From NCBI GenBank assembly GCA_001592805.2, contig CP051142.1, positions 806,001 to 870,000 on the forward strand: a stretch of 64,000 nucleotides of DNA. The letters are read 5' to 3'. Positions 54,560-64,000 of the stretch are shown in pieces. Source of the stretch: Peltaster fructicola. Lineage: Eukaryota > Ascomycota > Dothideomycetes. The notes beneath the pieces were generated by a model. It saw only the letters and a list, made by a program, of their open reading frames with translations. It did no database searches and had not been told where the DNA came from. The position numbers were made by a program, and so were the translations under genes. Positions within the stretch are counted from its first letter, which is position 1. Every line of letters begins with the position of its first letter.

Positions 54560-56108
54560 TCATGCAGTAAGTGCGCTACTGATGCCCAAGATACACATGC
54601 CTGAGATAGCTCCAATCATGCAAAGCGTGCGGTTGTGTGTCAAGTCGAGACTCTCGCTGAACAATTGCAATGCCACTGACACCATGATACCGGCTGTGAC
54701 CGCAAACATACCACCATAGACACCCTCGTTCGGTGCCCATTTTCCACTACCAGCAATCTTGAACCAGAGCGCCGCGACTCCTGCGCCAAGCGGCTGTGAG
54801 AGGCCTCCAAGAACGAATGACCAGAGCATAGCCTTGAGACGGCTGTTGATGGCGAGGTACAAAGGTAACGCCATAGCGAAGCCTTCTGTGATATTGTGGA
54901 TGAAAAGGGCCAGGAATACGGCAAAGCCAAGTTGTGGATTGGCATGATTAGTTGCGTATGTGATAAAGCCTTCTGGCAGTTTATGCAAAGCGATCGCGAT
55001 CGATGTCTGTAGGCCTATTGAGAGAAAGGCATTTGTAGGGACATGATGGTGATGGTGGCCACCGTTCTCATCGCTATCGTCAGTGTCATGCGTATGACCG
55101 TGATGTTCGTCCTGCAACGTCATTGAATCAGCATCGCTGGGTTGTGAAGGATGATCCAGCTGTGTTTCTCGAGTGTCGTTGGGAGCTTTCAGCAGTGGTG
55201 TTGCTTCACCTGGTGCATCGAAGCTCTTGGCCTGCCTGAGTGACTCGCGAGTCCTGCTGTGTGCCTTCAGTGATGGCTTATTCACATTCTTGAAGCACTC
55301 GCTGCCGCAAAGATCACTGTAGCCCTTGCACGGGCCATCAGAGTTGCAGGCCTCTTCATTCGGCGTGGTCAATCGGGATAGCCGAGTTGTAAGCCGCTGT
55401 GTGAATGATGGTCTGGTTGGAGCACTTGCTGTGCCCTCCGCGACCAAACTTGCTCGGGCGTCTGCGTGGATCGTAGGTGCAAGTTCGGCCGCTGTGTTAT
55501 TGTTGAAGTAATTCGTTCTTGATGCTCTTGGTGATGGTGGATCTGGTTGATGGAGGTGACCAGGCAGGGAGCTCTTAGTCCTAGTGCGTAGTCGCTTTGG
55601 TCTCTCAACAGCCCGTGGTGTTGGAATGTGGCTATGCGAATGATGCGTCTCCTTGGGACTGCTCTCTTCGTCCTCGTGCGTGTGTTCGCAGTCCACCACA
55701 TGGGATGGGATGAACTTATGCATTATCCTGCTGAGGAATTGGATGCCAACAAAGCCTCCAAGAAAGCATGCTACCATAATCCATGTTGCAGTCTTCGCGT
55801 CAAAGCCTGACTTGATCAGGGATGATTTCGAGTTAGGTAGCATGCTGAAGAGGGACGAGAAGAGCTGGAAGTGTCAGTCAAATGCATCGCGCAGACTCGA
55901 AGTGTCGTACCATGACTCCGAAGCTCAGGCTGAGCGATGCCGATAAGAACGTGTCGCTATCTTGTATCCTGAAGTTCTTCTTGCCTGGAAACAGGCGCAC
56001 GATGATGTCCACACATATTACTGATGCGCCAATCACGCAAGCTGTAGCAGGTCAGGCAGGTCCATCGTGAAGACTTTCTCACATACCGACACCACTCAAG
56101 CTGGTCAT
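54560..56108 (-). CDS. ZRT3: ZIP-family zinc transporter, Zrt3-like
   Basis: ZIP transporter resembling yeast Zrt3, which releases zinc from the vacuole. Introns 56042-56086 and 55865-55910 give 485 residues. The first exon is 22 nt (MTSLSGV); TM1 is then VACVIGASVICVDIIVRLF, followed by PGKKNFRIQDSDTFLSASLS. A long central loop (about 110-290) is cytosolic or lumenal, with Cys-rich CNSDGPCKGYSDLCGSECF and two His clusters (HHGHTHDTDD, GGHHHHHV) that likely bind zinc. The ZIP core helices hold the metal site: IALHKLPEGFITYAT and FIHNITEGFAMALPL. The last helices end TLCMIGAISGMCILGISSA. It is divergent from VMS1. Confidence 0.92.
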
Positions 56109-56519
56109 GACCCATCCTCGCTCATCGTTGCTGAGACCCATGCTGTTGCTCGCTGGTATGCAACCTCAGGTTTGACGAAACCTCTCCCGCTGATTCGCCA
56201 GCCCACTCGATTGCAAGATGTGGCAGAGGGACAGTCTCATGAACGCAAGAGACCTCAAGCTTGGTGCTGCCTGTCAGATAATAGTTGTAGATGTCTCGAC
56301 ATGTCGATTAGACGTTTCAGTGGACAATAGAAGGACTTGCCACAAAGGAAGACACCGTGATGGATGGCGGGCTGCCAAGCAGAAAACGTGTGTCGACTCG
56401 CGTGTCACGACGTCACTGGCCGTAATCATTCGCGCCCCAGTCATGCACTGTATACATGACATATATCATATCTGCATGTACCATTGGCACCTTGACCACC
56501 AACCCTAACGCATTTCAAG
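56109..56519. other. Divergent promoter region of ZRT3 and VMS1
   Basis: 411 nt between ATGs. Short frames only; no distinct motif seen. Confidence 0.45.
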
Positions 56520-58620
56520 ATGGCTGCGAAGTGCGAGACACCTCTCGACAAGATGTTACAGAGACCTCTGTATGGTAGGTGAGCCTCAAGCAGTGCGTGC
56601 AGATCATTCACATGCAGATCTCTGACCTCATCTAGTCTTCGACCTACCGAGTGAGCTGCTCTCTAGTCTCGAACACAAGCTCGACCATGCACAACCGGAG
56701 GAGGTATCGTCGGCGACCATCACGCCTCCATCTACACCTCCGCGATCTGACGAGACTCGATCACAATCGCCAGCCACGACATGCAACCTTTGCAACCTGA
56801 CTTTCAGCTCGCTGCAAGATCAGCGAACACATGCGCGATCCGACCTGCATGGCTACAATCTCAAGCAGAAGCTGCGCGGGCAAAAAGCTGTGGGAGAAGC
56901 TGAATTTGAACGACTCGTCGATGAGCTGGATGAGAGCATATCTGGGTCCGATAGCGAGGAGTCTACTGAAGATGAGATAGATGATGCAAATGTACAGGGT
57001 AGCAAGACTAAGGAGGATACTCTGAGCTCGTTGCTCAAGCGACAAGCACGACTCAAAGATGGAGAAGCAGATGATGCGCCGACTGATGTCAAGCGGCGGA
57101 AGAAAGGCTCAGGAAAAGCGCCTATATTCTGGTTCAAGTCTCCTTTACTACCGTCGAACACCTCCCTGGGCATATATCGAAGCGTCTTCAGCCTTCATGA
57201 GCAAGAAGAAGAGTTGCATCTGGTCGACAGCCTGCGAGCGAAGCAAATTGCTCGGGCCAAGCCAGCAGCACAGTCCACGAAGCACGATGAGGACGACGAT
57301 GATGGCGGAGTTCCACTGCCTGGCGCTGTCAATCAGCCTGCAAAGTCATCAGGACCACACTACTTCCTCTGCATGATTGGTGGCGGGCATTTCGCAGCTA
57401 TGCTTGTCTCCTTGACACCAAAGATCGGTAAAAAGGCTGGCGTTGAGGAGCGATCAGCGACCGTCCTCGCACACAAGACGTTCCATCGGTACACCACGAG
57501 ACGCAAGCAAGGTGGCTCACAATCAGCGAATGATAGTTCTAAGGGCAATGCACACTCTGCTGGAGCAGGCATCCGACGGTACAATGAGACAGCACTTGAA
57601 CTGGACGTACGAACACTGCTTGCGGACTGGAAACCTTGGATCAACAGCGCTGAGCTAATGTTCGTTAGAGCGACAGGCACGACGAACCGAAGGACTCTGT
57701 TTGGCCCATACGACGGACAGGTGTTGAGCCAGCGAGATGATCGGTTACGAGGTTTCCCATTCAACACCCGACGAGCGACTCAGGGTGAGCTGATGCGAGC
57801 GTTCATCGAGCTGACTCGAGTGAAGGTCAGCACGATAGACGAGGCTGCCCTGGCTCGAAAAGCGGCAGAAGAAGAAGCAAAAGCGAAGCAGGACGCTCAA
57901 CGGTTGAACGACAAGATGGAAAAGGTGCTAAAGACGATCAAGCTGTCCAAGGAAGACGAGGAGGCTACTCTACATACTTCACAGCTGCAGGCTCTGATCC
58001 GGAGATCGAAAGCACCTGCACTCGTCTCGTACTATCAGAACAACTCCCTCTCCGTCAACTTCAGATTCTTCCCAGCAGACAAGAATCACCATGCGCCTTC
58101 GCCTCTACATTTAGCAGCAGCTCAGAGTGCACCAGCGTGTATCACTGCACTGCTTGTGAAAGTTGGCGTTGATCCAGGTGTCAGGAACGAAGAGGGACGT
58201 TCTGCGTTCGAGCTAGCAGGTGATCGTGCAACAAGAGATGCATTCAGCCTGGCACGAGGGCAGCTGGGTGAGGACAGATGGCAGTGGGACAAGGCCGGTG
58301 TGCCGGCTGCACTATCTCAGGCTGAAGTTGATGCCAGAGCAACACGAGAGAGGGATGAAAAGATGGCTGAGGAGAGAGCCGAGAAGGACAGACGACAGGG
58401 AGAAGCACAGCGACTACGACAAGAGGATGTGCAAAAGCAAAATGCTGTGAAGGATAAAAAGTATGGCTTGGGTAAGACTCTCGCCGCTCCTATGACTGCA
58501 GAGCAGCGAAGAATGGAGGATGCGAAAGGCATGACTGATGAAATGAGACTACGAATTGAACGTGAGAGGAGAGCGAGAGCTGCAGAAGAACGCATGAAGC
58601 GTCTGCAAAATGGCGGATGA
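56520..58620 (+). CDS. VMS1: Vms1/ANKZF1-type peptidyl-tRNA hydrolase
   Basis: Ribosome-quality-control factor that releases stalled nascent chains from peptidyl-tRNA, also linked to Cdc48 and mitochondria. Intron 56575-56635 joins PLYV to FDLPSEL and gives 679 residues. A C2H2 finger CNLCNLTFSSLQDQRTHARS lies near residue 84. The VLRF1 domain follows, with the catalytic-loop motif KQGGSQSAND (GxxQ type), HSAGAGIRRYNE, and FVRATGTTNRRTLFG. Two ankyrin-like repeats (HHAPSPLHLAAAQSAPACIT) begin near 395. The C-terminal helix (about 500-679) is highly charged and should contain the Cdc48-binding VIM-like element (RRARAAEERMKRLQ). Both key regions appear intact. Confidence 0.95.
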
Positions 58621-59069
58621 GCATGAGAGCGTAGACGTAAGAAACGGTTGACAGGTAATCGTGTGCTTGGCACATCTGTGTACTATCGCTATATGTCGCA
58701 CTATTGGGCGCCGATCTGGCTAAGTAACGAGTGAGTCGGCACTCCTTGAGTAGCCTGCAGCGGCGACCTTGGCCTCTCGTGAATGCGGCCTGGTGCTCGT
58801 TGAGCAGGTGACCACAGACCGAGCCTCGCCATCGAAGGTAGGACGGAGTCTCTGCATGGTTCATAGAAGCTCTCCAAATCATTCTGACTCCCAGCACGTC
58901 CAAAGGCTCTCGGCTGTGGAGAACCTCATATCCATAAGACGTAAGCCCCGGGCCCGTTAGTATGTCTTAACGATAGCGAGACGCTGCCGGGCATCGATCA
59001 GTAGCCAGGTCCTCTTGTCGTTGATGTTCCCGCTGATCGTGCCTCATGATCAATACTGTAATCTATCTC
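58621..59069. other. Convergent 3' flanks of VMS1 and the Zn2Cys6 gene
   Basis: 449 nt, nothing recognised. Confidence 0.45.
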
Positions 59070-60860
59070 TCAGACCACGCCATCCATATGCTCGCTCGAT
59101 TGAGATTCAAGCAATCGCTGGGCACTCTTGTATGTCTCTCTCTTGACCTTGACACGCCGCTCGACGTATCCTGAGTCGCCGTCTGGTCTGTACATCATAC
59201 GCACAAGCATTTCGTCCTCCTCGACATGCTCGTTGCGATACTGTGTCCTCTTGATCGACTCGACAAAGTGCAATCGATTCTCTTCGGGGATGATGGTCGG
59301 GAACTTGGCAGACGGATCCATGTTGACACCACTCTCCTCAAAGTCGATCGTCATCTGTGCTACCTGTCTGACCTCTATCGCTTCGACTAATCCCTCACGT
59401 TGAGGACAGATCTTCAGCACTGCCATTGCCTTTCTTCGGATGACAGGATGCCGACATAGCAGTATACATTGGCCTGCTATACCTATGAGGTTGAGGTTGA
59501 TGGAGAACAGCGGCCAGTCAGGACCGACGAGCCTGCTGCCAGTCCCACATGCTTGTCCTAGCAGCGTGATGGCTTCATCGAAGTCTGCGGTGTAGCGATC
59601 ATAGGTGGTCTGATATCTAGTTGCCACGGATCGCGCGAATAGTCGTGAGGTCAGCAGTCGTGCTCTCAGGACGCGCATGAACAAGAGATCGAGAGTTTCG
59701 GTGGCTGTTTGCTCTTCTTCTTCAATGCCCATGTAGTCAGCGTAGTCGTCCATCTTCTCGATCAGGACTTCTGCTTCTTCCAGTATGTCGTTCTTCAGAG
59801 CGTTCAAGACCTTCGGGTCGCCAGTGTAGCCTCTGGTCACTATTGATGTGTACTCGAAGAGTCGGTGCGACCAGAAATCGAAGTCAGCCTCAAGCGACTG
59901 TAGAGGCGTTAGATCTGTCAAGTGGCAGCTCAGTTTGGAGCTTGCTTGTATTAGTGCATACAAAGATGCACTGGGATGTCGAGGCCAGGATGAGGTGGCC
60001 AGACGAAGGAAGTAGAGGTAGACCTCTCGATGCATGACGCCAGCGCAAACGAACGACTGGCCGCCTTCGCAAATGATGTCTAGTCCGCAGTGCATATGTA
60101 CAGATGCTTCCTCCATTCTGTCCTGGAAAGAGAGGTAGAGGACGAATAGCAGACAAGCCACTGCAACGTTGAGTCGCTCTGCAGAGACGTTTTCCTTCAC
60201 CCAGGAGACGTCGACTCTCATGTATGCCAGAGCGGCATTGTAGTATCTATCGCAATCAAGAGCATCTGCTGGTAAGGACACCTCGCGGCCGATACGGTCG
60301 GAAAGTATAGTGTGCGGTCTATTGCCTCGTCGATAGTTACGCCGCAGGTCTTGATGCGCCAGGCCAATGGCTATGACAGCATTCCGTATCTTGGCATCTG
60401 CCGTCAATTGTGTGAAAGCTTCTGTTGTCCAGAGCTCAGACTCTGGGGAGTACATGACCAATGTCGGTAGTGTTTGCGAGGTGAAGAAGTCTACAGCAGT
60501 TTGCTCCTTGAGCGGAGTCGATGTAGTCCTTGTGTAATCGAGATCATCTGTGAGAGGGACCGAGTCTGATCGTTTTGCTGGTGCTATATTGATCGTTTGT
60601 GGGCCCTGGATGATTCGAAATCGTCTGACAGGGCCTCGTTTGGCTTTTGTTGTGACTTCATTGTAGCCTGGACATGAGAGGTTCGCCTGTGTGCATCGTG
60701 TGCACGAAGGCTTGGTCTCGTCACACTTGATATGTCGTTGTCTAAAGCTGTTAGCCACCTCCAATCCTCACCGGTAGACTCTCACTCACTTGCAGCGAGA
60801 GCATCCCTTCCTGGTCTTCGAGTGCTTCGCACGCTTCCGTTTGCCGTCGTCGAGAGCCAT
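59070..60860 (-). CDS. Zn2Cys6 (fungal binuclear cluster) transcription factor
   Basis: Nuclear DNA-binding regulator. A 71-nt first exon (MALDDGKRKRAKHSKTRKG) and a 48-nt intron (60742-60789) complete the cluster, whose six cysteines read CSRCKQRHIKCDETKPSC followed by TRCTQANLSC; the spacing 2-6-6-2-6 is standard. Total 580 residues. A basic stretch (KRGPVRRFRII) follows. The remaining 450 residues are helical, like the fungal-specific middle homology region, with hydrophobic segments such as LNVAVACLLFVLYLSF. Targets are unknown. It lies next to no obvious metabolic cluster; genes on either side are housekeeping. Confidence 0.92.
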
Positions 60861-61992
60861 TGCACTGCTGTCTGCAGCGTTCATCATACAATCATCGTGC
60901 TAGGGAGTAAGGTAAGTGGGAGAGAGAGCACGTCTGCCGTGTACTTGTGAGCGAGGGCCATGACTAAAGAATGAATAGCTCGATGGGAAGAACCACTTTG
61001 ACGGCGCAGCTGCGTACTCGCGTCCTCGAGCTCTATTCACAGGCCGCAACAACCACTTGCGGGTGTTCTGCCCAGCAGGATCGCATATCATATCGACACG
61101 CCACCGCTGGGCCCGATCGGATAGATGCTATTGTAGCATGCGGTCAATCCGTCGCTGCAGAGCTGTCGTAGGTCGAAGGTATGACCGATGTGTGACGGCT
61201 GAACCCTAAGCGAAACTCAGATACATTGCCGATATTGTCGCTGGGCCTTCGTGATCCCACTGTGTCGCCTACATGCTGCTGGCACGCGGAGCCTCGATCC
61301 TGCTCGCTCCTGGAAGGATGCAGATCTCCTGAACGAGGACGACACCGTCATCGCCAATCGAGGAGTCGCGGAACCATTGCCAAGCTCGAAAGAGAATGCG
61401 AAAGCTCATCACCAAGGTTTTTGCTACCAAGCATTGCAGATCCCTTTGATCTATTTGTGGCTCAATAATCCTACGCACGCGGTGGTCGGCCGTTGACTAA
61501 CTTAGCACCTCTCTCACTCTTGCACACTCTCGGCCGAGCTCTTCATGTGATCGCTACCCTATAGCAATCACCTAGCATCCACCAAATCACCGCCTATACG
61601 CGCCAAACGACACGAATAAGCTCCAGACAACAGCCCATGGAAAGCACTTGGCATTGAGACCGCTCAGCTCTTCGTTCGCCTGGTGCTCGTGGCACGACAG
61701 ATCCTTTGCGCGATCGGCCGACGCGGTTTTGTCTTCCCCGAGCAGATCTACTCTGACTGTCTCCGGGAACCTGCGTCAAAGTGGAAGGGTTTTCTGTGAG
61801 GGTGCCGAAGACACTTCGGAGAGACCGCTAGTCCACGAGGTTGCACGTAAGCAACATCCTCCGGCCACGCTTTCCACCAACAAGGGGACAGCTTGCGTAC
61901 ACGTCGTATCCCACGGGAAGGATCATCAGTCGCTGTCACATTCGCCAAGGACGGCTCGCATCTGACCGACACCAATCCCTTCCTTGAGGCTG
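60861..61992. other. Divergent spacer between the Zn2Cys6 and HAUS1 genes
   Basis: 1132 nt. Overlapping frames of 60-105 codons on both strands have no motif I can recognise. Presumably it holds the regulatory region of the transcription factor. Confidence 0.4.
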
Positions 61993-62843
61993 ATGGACGA
62001 TACCGACTGGGCGGCCACAGGACTGTTCTCACCCTCGAAGGCCAGGCTCGTTCAAGCCCAAGCGAAGGACTGGAGCTTTGTCGATGCCTGGCTTACTAAA
62101 AGTATCTCTCGAGCAGTGTACCAACATTTGAACGTAACGAGGACACGCTGAATGCTCTATTGGCACTGATCAGCCTCAACGAAGCAGCTGACGAGCGACG
62201 CCAGGTTGTCGAACGCGTGGAGAGGTCAGCGCTACAGTACTTGATCAAGCAGAAGTCCGAGCCTAGTGAAGCCCTCTACAGCAGCATCACAGATCACTTA
62301 TATCAGAATGGCCACGATAGCATTGAGATGATAGCCAAAACCTCACTGTTGCTCAACACACCAGTCAGGAACGGCGTTGAGGAGCTGGCTTCCGCCGTGG
62401 TCACTTTGCAGTTGCAGCTGTTTGAGACGCAGCAAGCGCAGAGGTCTGCTAGAGAGCAGGTTATAGCATTGGACAGAGAACATGATCGCCTACTAGATCT
62501 TCTAGCCCATCTCAAAAGTGACGAGTACAAGACGCCGGACAGCATCATCGAGGATACAGCGCAGTGGCTCAAAGGTGCAAAGCATTTACGTGCTAAGATT
62601 GGCGAGTACGACGAGCGTCTGATCGCCACGCGTCCCGTACAGCCATTACTGTCGTTGATCAAGGAAGTCGGTGATGCCGTGTCAGACGGCGCAACTGTGA
62701 GAGCACAGCTGGTCGCAATCGCCGACGAGCTCGACGCGCTGAAGACCTTTCCAGCACACCCTGCAGCAGCGAAGAAGTTGCTGGCTCAGGCGAAGGAAGA
62801 GTTAAGTTTGCTGATAGCAGATCGGGAGTCGATCCACAAGTGA
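61993..62843 (+). CDS. HAUS1: HAUS augmin-like complex subunit 1, one apparent frameshift
   Basis: Coiled-coil subunit of augmin, which recruits gamma-tubulin to existing microtubules so that they branch in the spindle. The N-terminus MDDTDWAATGLFSPSKARLV and QAQAKDWSFVDAWL match the HAUS1 opening (LFSPSKAR, DW...WL). The expected continuation SVPTFERNEDTLNALLALI is in the -1 frame. The frames meet at AAAA (62098-62101). One extra A gives KKYLSSSVPTFERN and 283 residues without introns, the normal length. The remainder is helical (LFETQQAQRSAREQVIALDR, PDSIIEDTAQWLKGAKHLRA) and ends LLIADRESIHK. The identification rests on the N-terminal motif pattern recalled from fungal HAUS1 proteins, so a profile search would be useful. 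Confidence 0.85.
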
Positions 62844-62996
62844 TCCGTGGACCTGCTTGACTCCGATGGTAGTGAAGGACTTCAGTCTCGATGTTGTTGA
62901 TGGCTCTTCGCAGCGATTAGCCTCTTTTTCTACCACGCGAAGGCGTAATGCTTCGATCTAGATGTTGTAGACGCGCCCATACCGAATGTATAAGTG

Positions 62997-63352
62997 TCAA
63001 CCTCTCACGACCCTTCGCTTTTCGTCTTCACTGAAGCATGAAGTGCCTTGTCGCAGTGCCGCGACCAGCACCTGGACGCTGCGGTCGCCTTTGAAGTCGT
63101 TGGCCGTACGCAGCCTGTCGAGGTCGTCTGCAAACTCTTTACTAGCTTGCTGCAGATATGTGGCATCGAACAATTGCTCAACCTCCTGTCGTGACTTGAG
63201 CCGCGTTTCAGCGACTTCTGGCTGCTGCTGCACACTGTTCATATCCACATCACCAGGCTCTGCATGCTGCTTCGAATTCTGTTTCGCCTTCTTCGCTGGT
63301 GAAGTCAATCAGTGGACGGTCGCCAAAGCACGCTTATGCATTGCCTACCCAT
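62997..63352 (-). CDS. RSA3: Ribosome assembly protein 3 (Rsa3)
   Basis: Small nucleolar factor for 60S subunit assembly. The start exon is just 4 nt (ATGG, 63349-63352); a 53-nt intron (63296-63348) joins it to CGAAGAAG and yields MAKKAKQNSKQHAEPG, a 100-residue protein. The Rsa3 domain fills the C-terminal half: LFDATYLQQASKEFADDLDR, LRTANDFKGDRSVQVLVAAL and FSEDEKRRV. The Lys-rich N-terminus is short relative to other fungi, where it is usually longer, so an upstream alternative start is possible. Confidence 0.88.
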
Positions 63353-63535
63353 GTCTGAGGAGTCGAGGCTGAAGGGAAAAGGTGGTGGTTGCAGAAGTGA
63401 AAGATCTGAGTTGGAGATCTGAGCACAACAATTCTACACCTGACGCAGACGTCACCAGCACAGCAACAAACACAACCACTTTGGTCTCAATGTATTGTAC
63501 ATTTCCATTACTATCATGCAGTAGCTATTTTACGC

Positions 63536-64000
63536 TCACACCTCGGGCTTCACAGTCCTAGTGTCGCCAGCATTATCGACAGCTTGTCTGAGTGCTGCAA
63601 GCACCTTTCGTCGTCTGCCAGCCTTGTTCTTCCACTCCTCGACCTCATCGGCAGTCACATCAACCATTTTCTTGCGGGCACTACCCACACTGGCCATGCT
63701 GCGGCCGAAGGAGCTCGTGCCAGGTTCGAAGACTATACTGCTCCTGAACGATGCGGACGGTGGTGTTCGGAGCCGTGATCCAAGCATTCCACTCATGCCA
63801 AGTGCGCTACTCACCGCGCCGCGACCCTTTCTAGGCGGCGTGCTGTAGGTGGAATGGCCATTAGACAATCTGCTGCCGGCCAGCGAATCCACCAGATCGT
63901 CCTCATAGCCAGCCGACAAGCCGAGGGACGACTTTCCTCCTGGAAGACGACGTATCTGTGCTTCGAGCATATCGACATCGCCGCTCTTCTGCTCGATCAT
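63536..64000 (-). CDS. C-terminal part of an unrecognised protein cut by the window edge
   Basis: The last 154 visible residues of a minus-strand gene that continues beyond base 64000, so its true start is outside. It shows a short helix (DVDMLEAQIRRLPGG), a Ser/Gly/Pro-rich disordered stretch with STPPRKGRGA and SRLRTPPSASF, and a charged terminal helix (VTADEVEEWKNKAGRRRKVL). SP/TP sites suggest phosphorylation by cyclin-dependent kinases. I cannot assign a family. Confidence 0.7.
   Translation of the reverse strand: MIEQKSGDVDMLEAQIRRLPGGKSSLGLSAGYEDDLVDSLAGSRLSNGHSTYSTPPRKGRGAVSSALGMSGMLGSRLRTPPSASFRSSIVFEPGTSSFGRSMASVGSARKKMVDVTADEVEEWKNKAGRRRKVLAALRQAVDNAGDTRTVKPEV

Noticed and set aside
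59070-63352. Secondary-metabolite cluster around the Zn2Cys6 regulator
   Set aside because: Neighbours are Vms1, HAUS1 and Rsa3, with no synthase, oxidase or transporter nearby.

Overview
The window reads as gene-dense nuclear DNA of a filamentous ascomycete (Pezizomycotina). The evidence is short GT-AG introns (nearly all 44-80 nt), single-copy eukaryotic housekeeping genes on both strands with short spacers, two HET-domain proteins, a QDE-2-type Argonaute, a Zn2Cys6 regulator and a small Kex2-site secreted protein. The style suggests a dothideomycete, but that is an inference. I see no transposon, viral relic, rRNA, tRNA or CRISPR array.

Layout. 0-10 kb: edge of a minus-strand gene, CCR4-NOT subunit Not3/5 (-), D-aminoacyl-tRNA deacylase (+), zinc alcohol dehydrogenase (-), mitochondrial dihydroorotate dehydrogenase (-), Nudix ADP-sugar-type hydrolase (-). 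10-18 kb: HET-domain protein (+), MFS transporter (-), then about 2.85 kb without a recognisable gene. 17.6-28.3 kb: Aurora kinase (+), Atp23 metalloprotease (-), Hos3-type histone deacetylase (+), EMC4 (-), AP-1 beta adaptin (+), Cdc73 (-). 28.7-35.5 kb (accessory in character): second HET-like protein (+), ankyrin protein (-), secreted cysteine protein (+), S33 proline iminopeptidase (-). 35.9-43.4 kb: Kel3-type kelch protein (+), Dhr2/DHX33-type helicase (-), HAD/SAK RGG protein (+), Fig1 (+). 43.7-54.2 kb: Argonaute (-), NmrA-like protein (-), mitochondrial IF-2 (-), DUF1275 membrane protein (+). 54.5-64 kb: Zrt3-type zinc transporter (-), Vms1 (+), Zn2Cys6 factor (-), augmin subunit HAUS1 (+), Rsa3 (-), and a partial minus-strand gene at the edge.

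Most neighbours are divergent or convergent pairs, and no biosynthetic cluster or operon-like unit is visible. Functional themes are dispersed: RNA metabolism (Not3, Cdc73, Dhr2, Rsa3, Argonaute), translation quality (Dtd1, Vms1, mtIF2), mitosis (Aurora, HAUS1) and membrane biology (EMC4, AP-1, Zrt3, Fig1).

The most notable cross-cutting observation is that three otherwise good genes (dihydroorotate dehydrogenase, kelch protein, HAUS1) each switch reading frame once, always by one missing base at a run of exactly four A (coding strand) or T. Homopolymer under-calling in the assembly is the leading explanation. All other multi-exon models give total coding lengths divisible by three. A second pattern is very short first coding exons (4, 7, 22, 24, 36 and 39 nt) in six genes.
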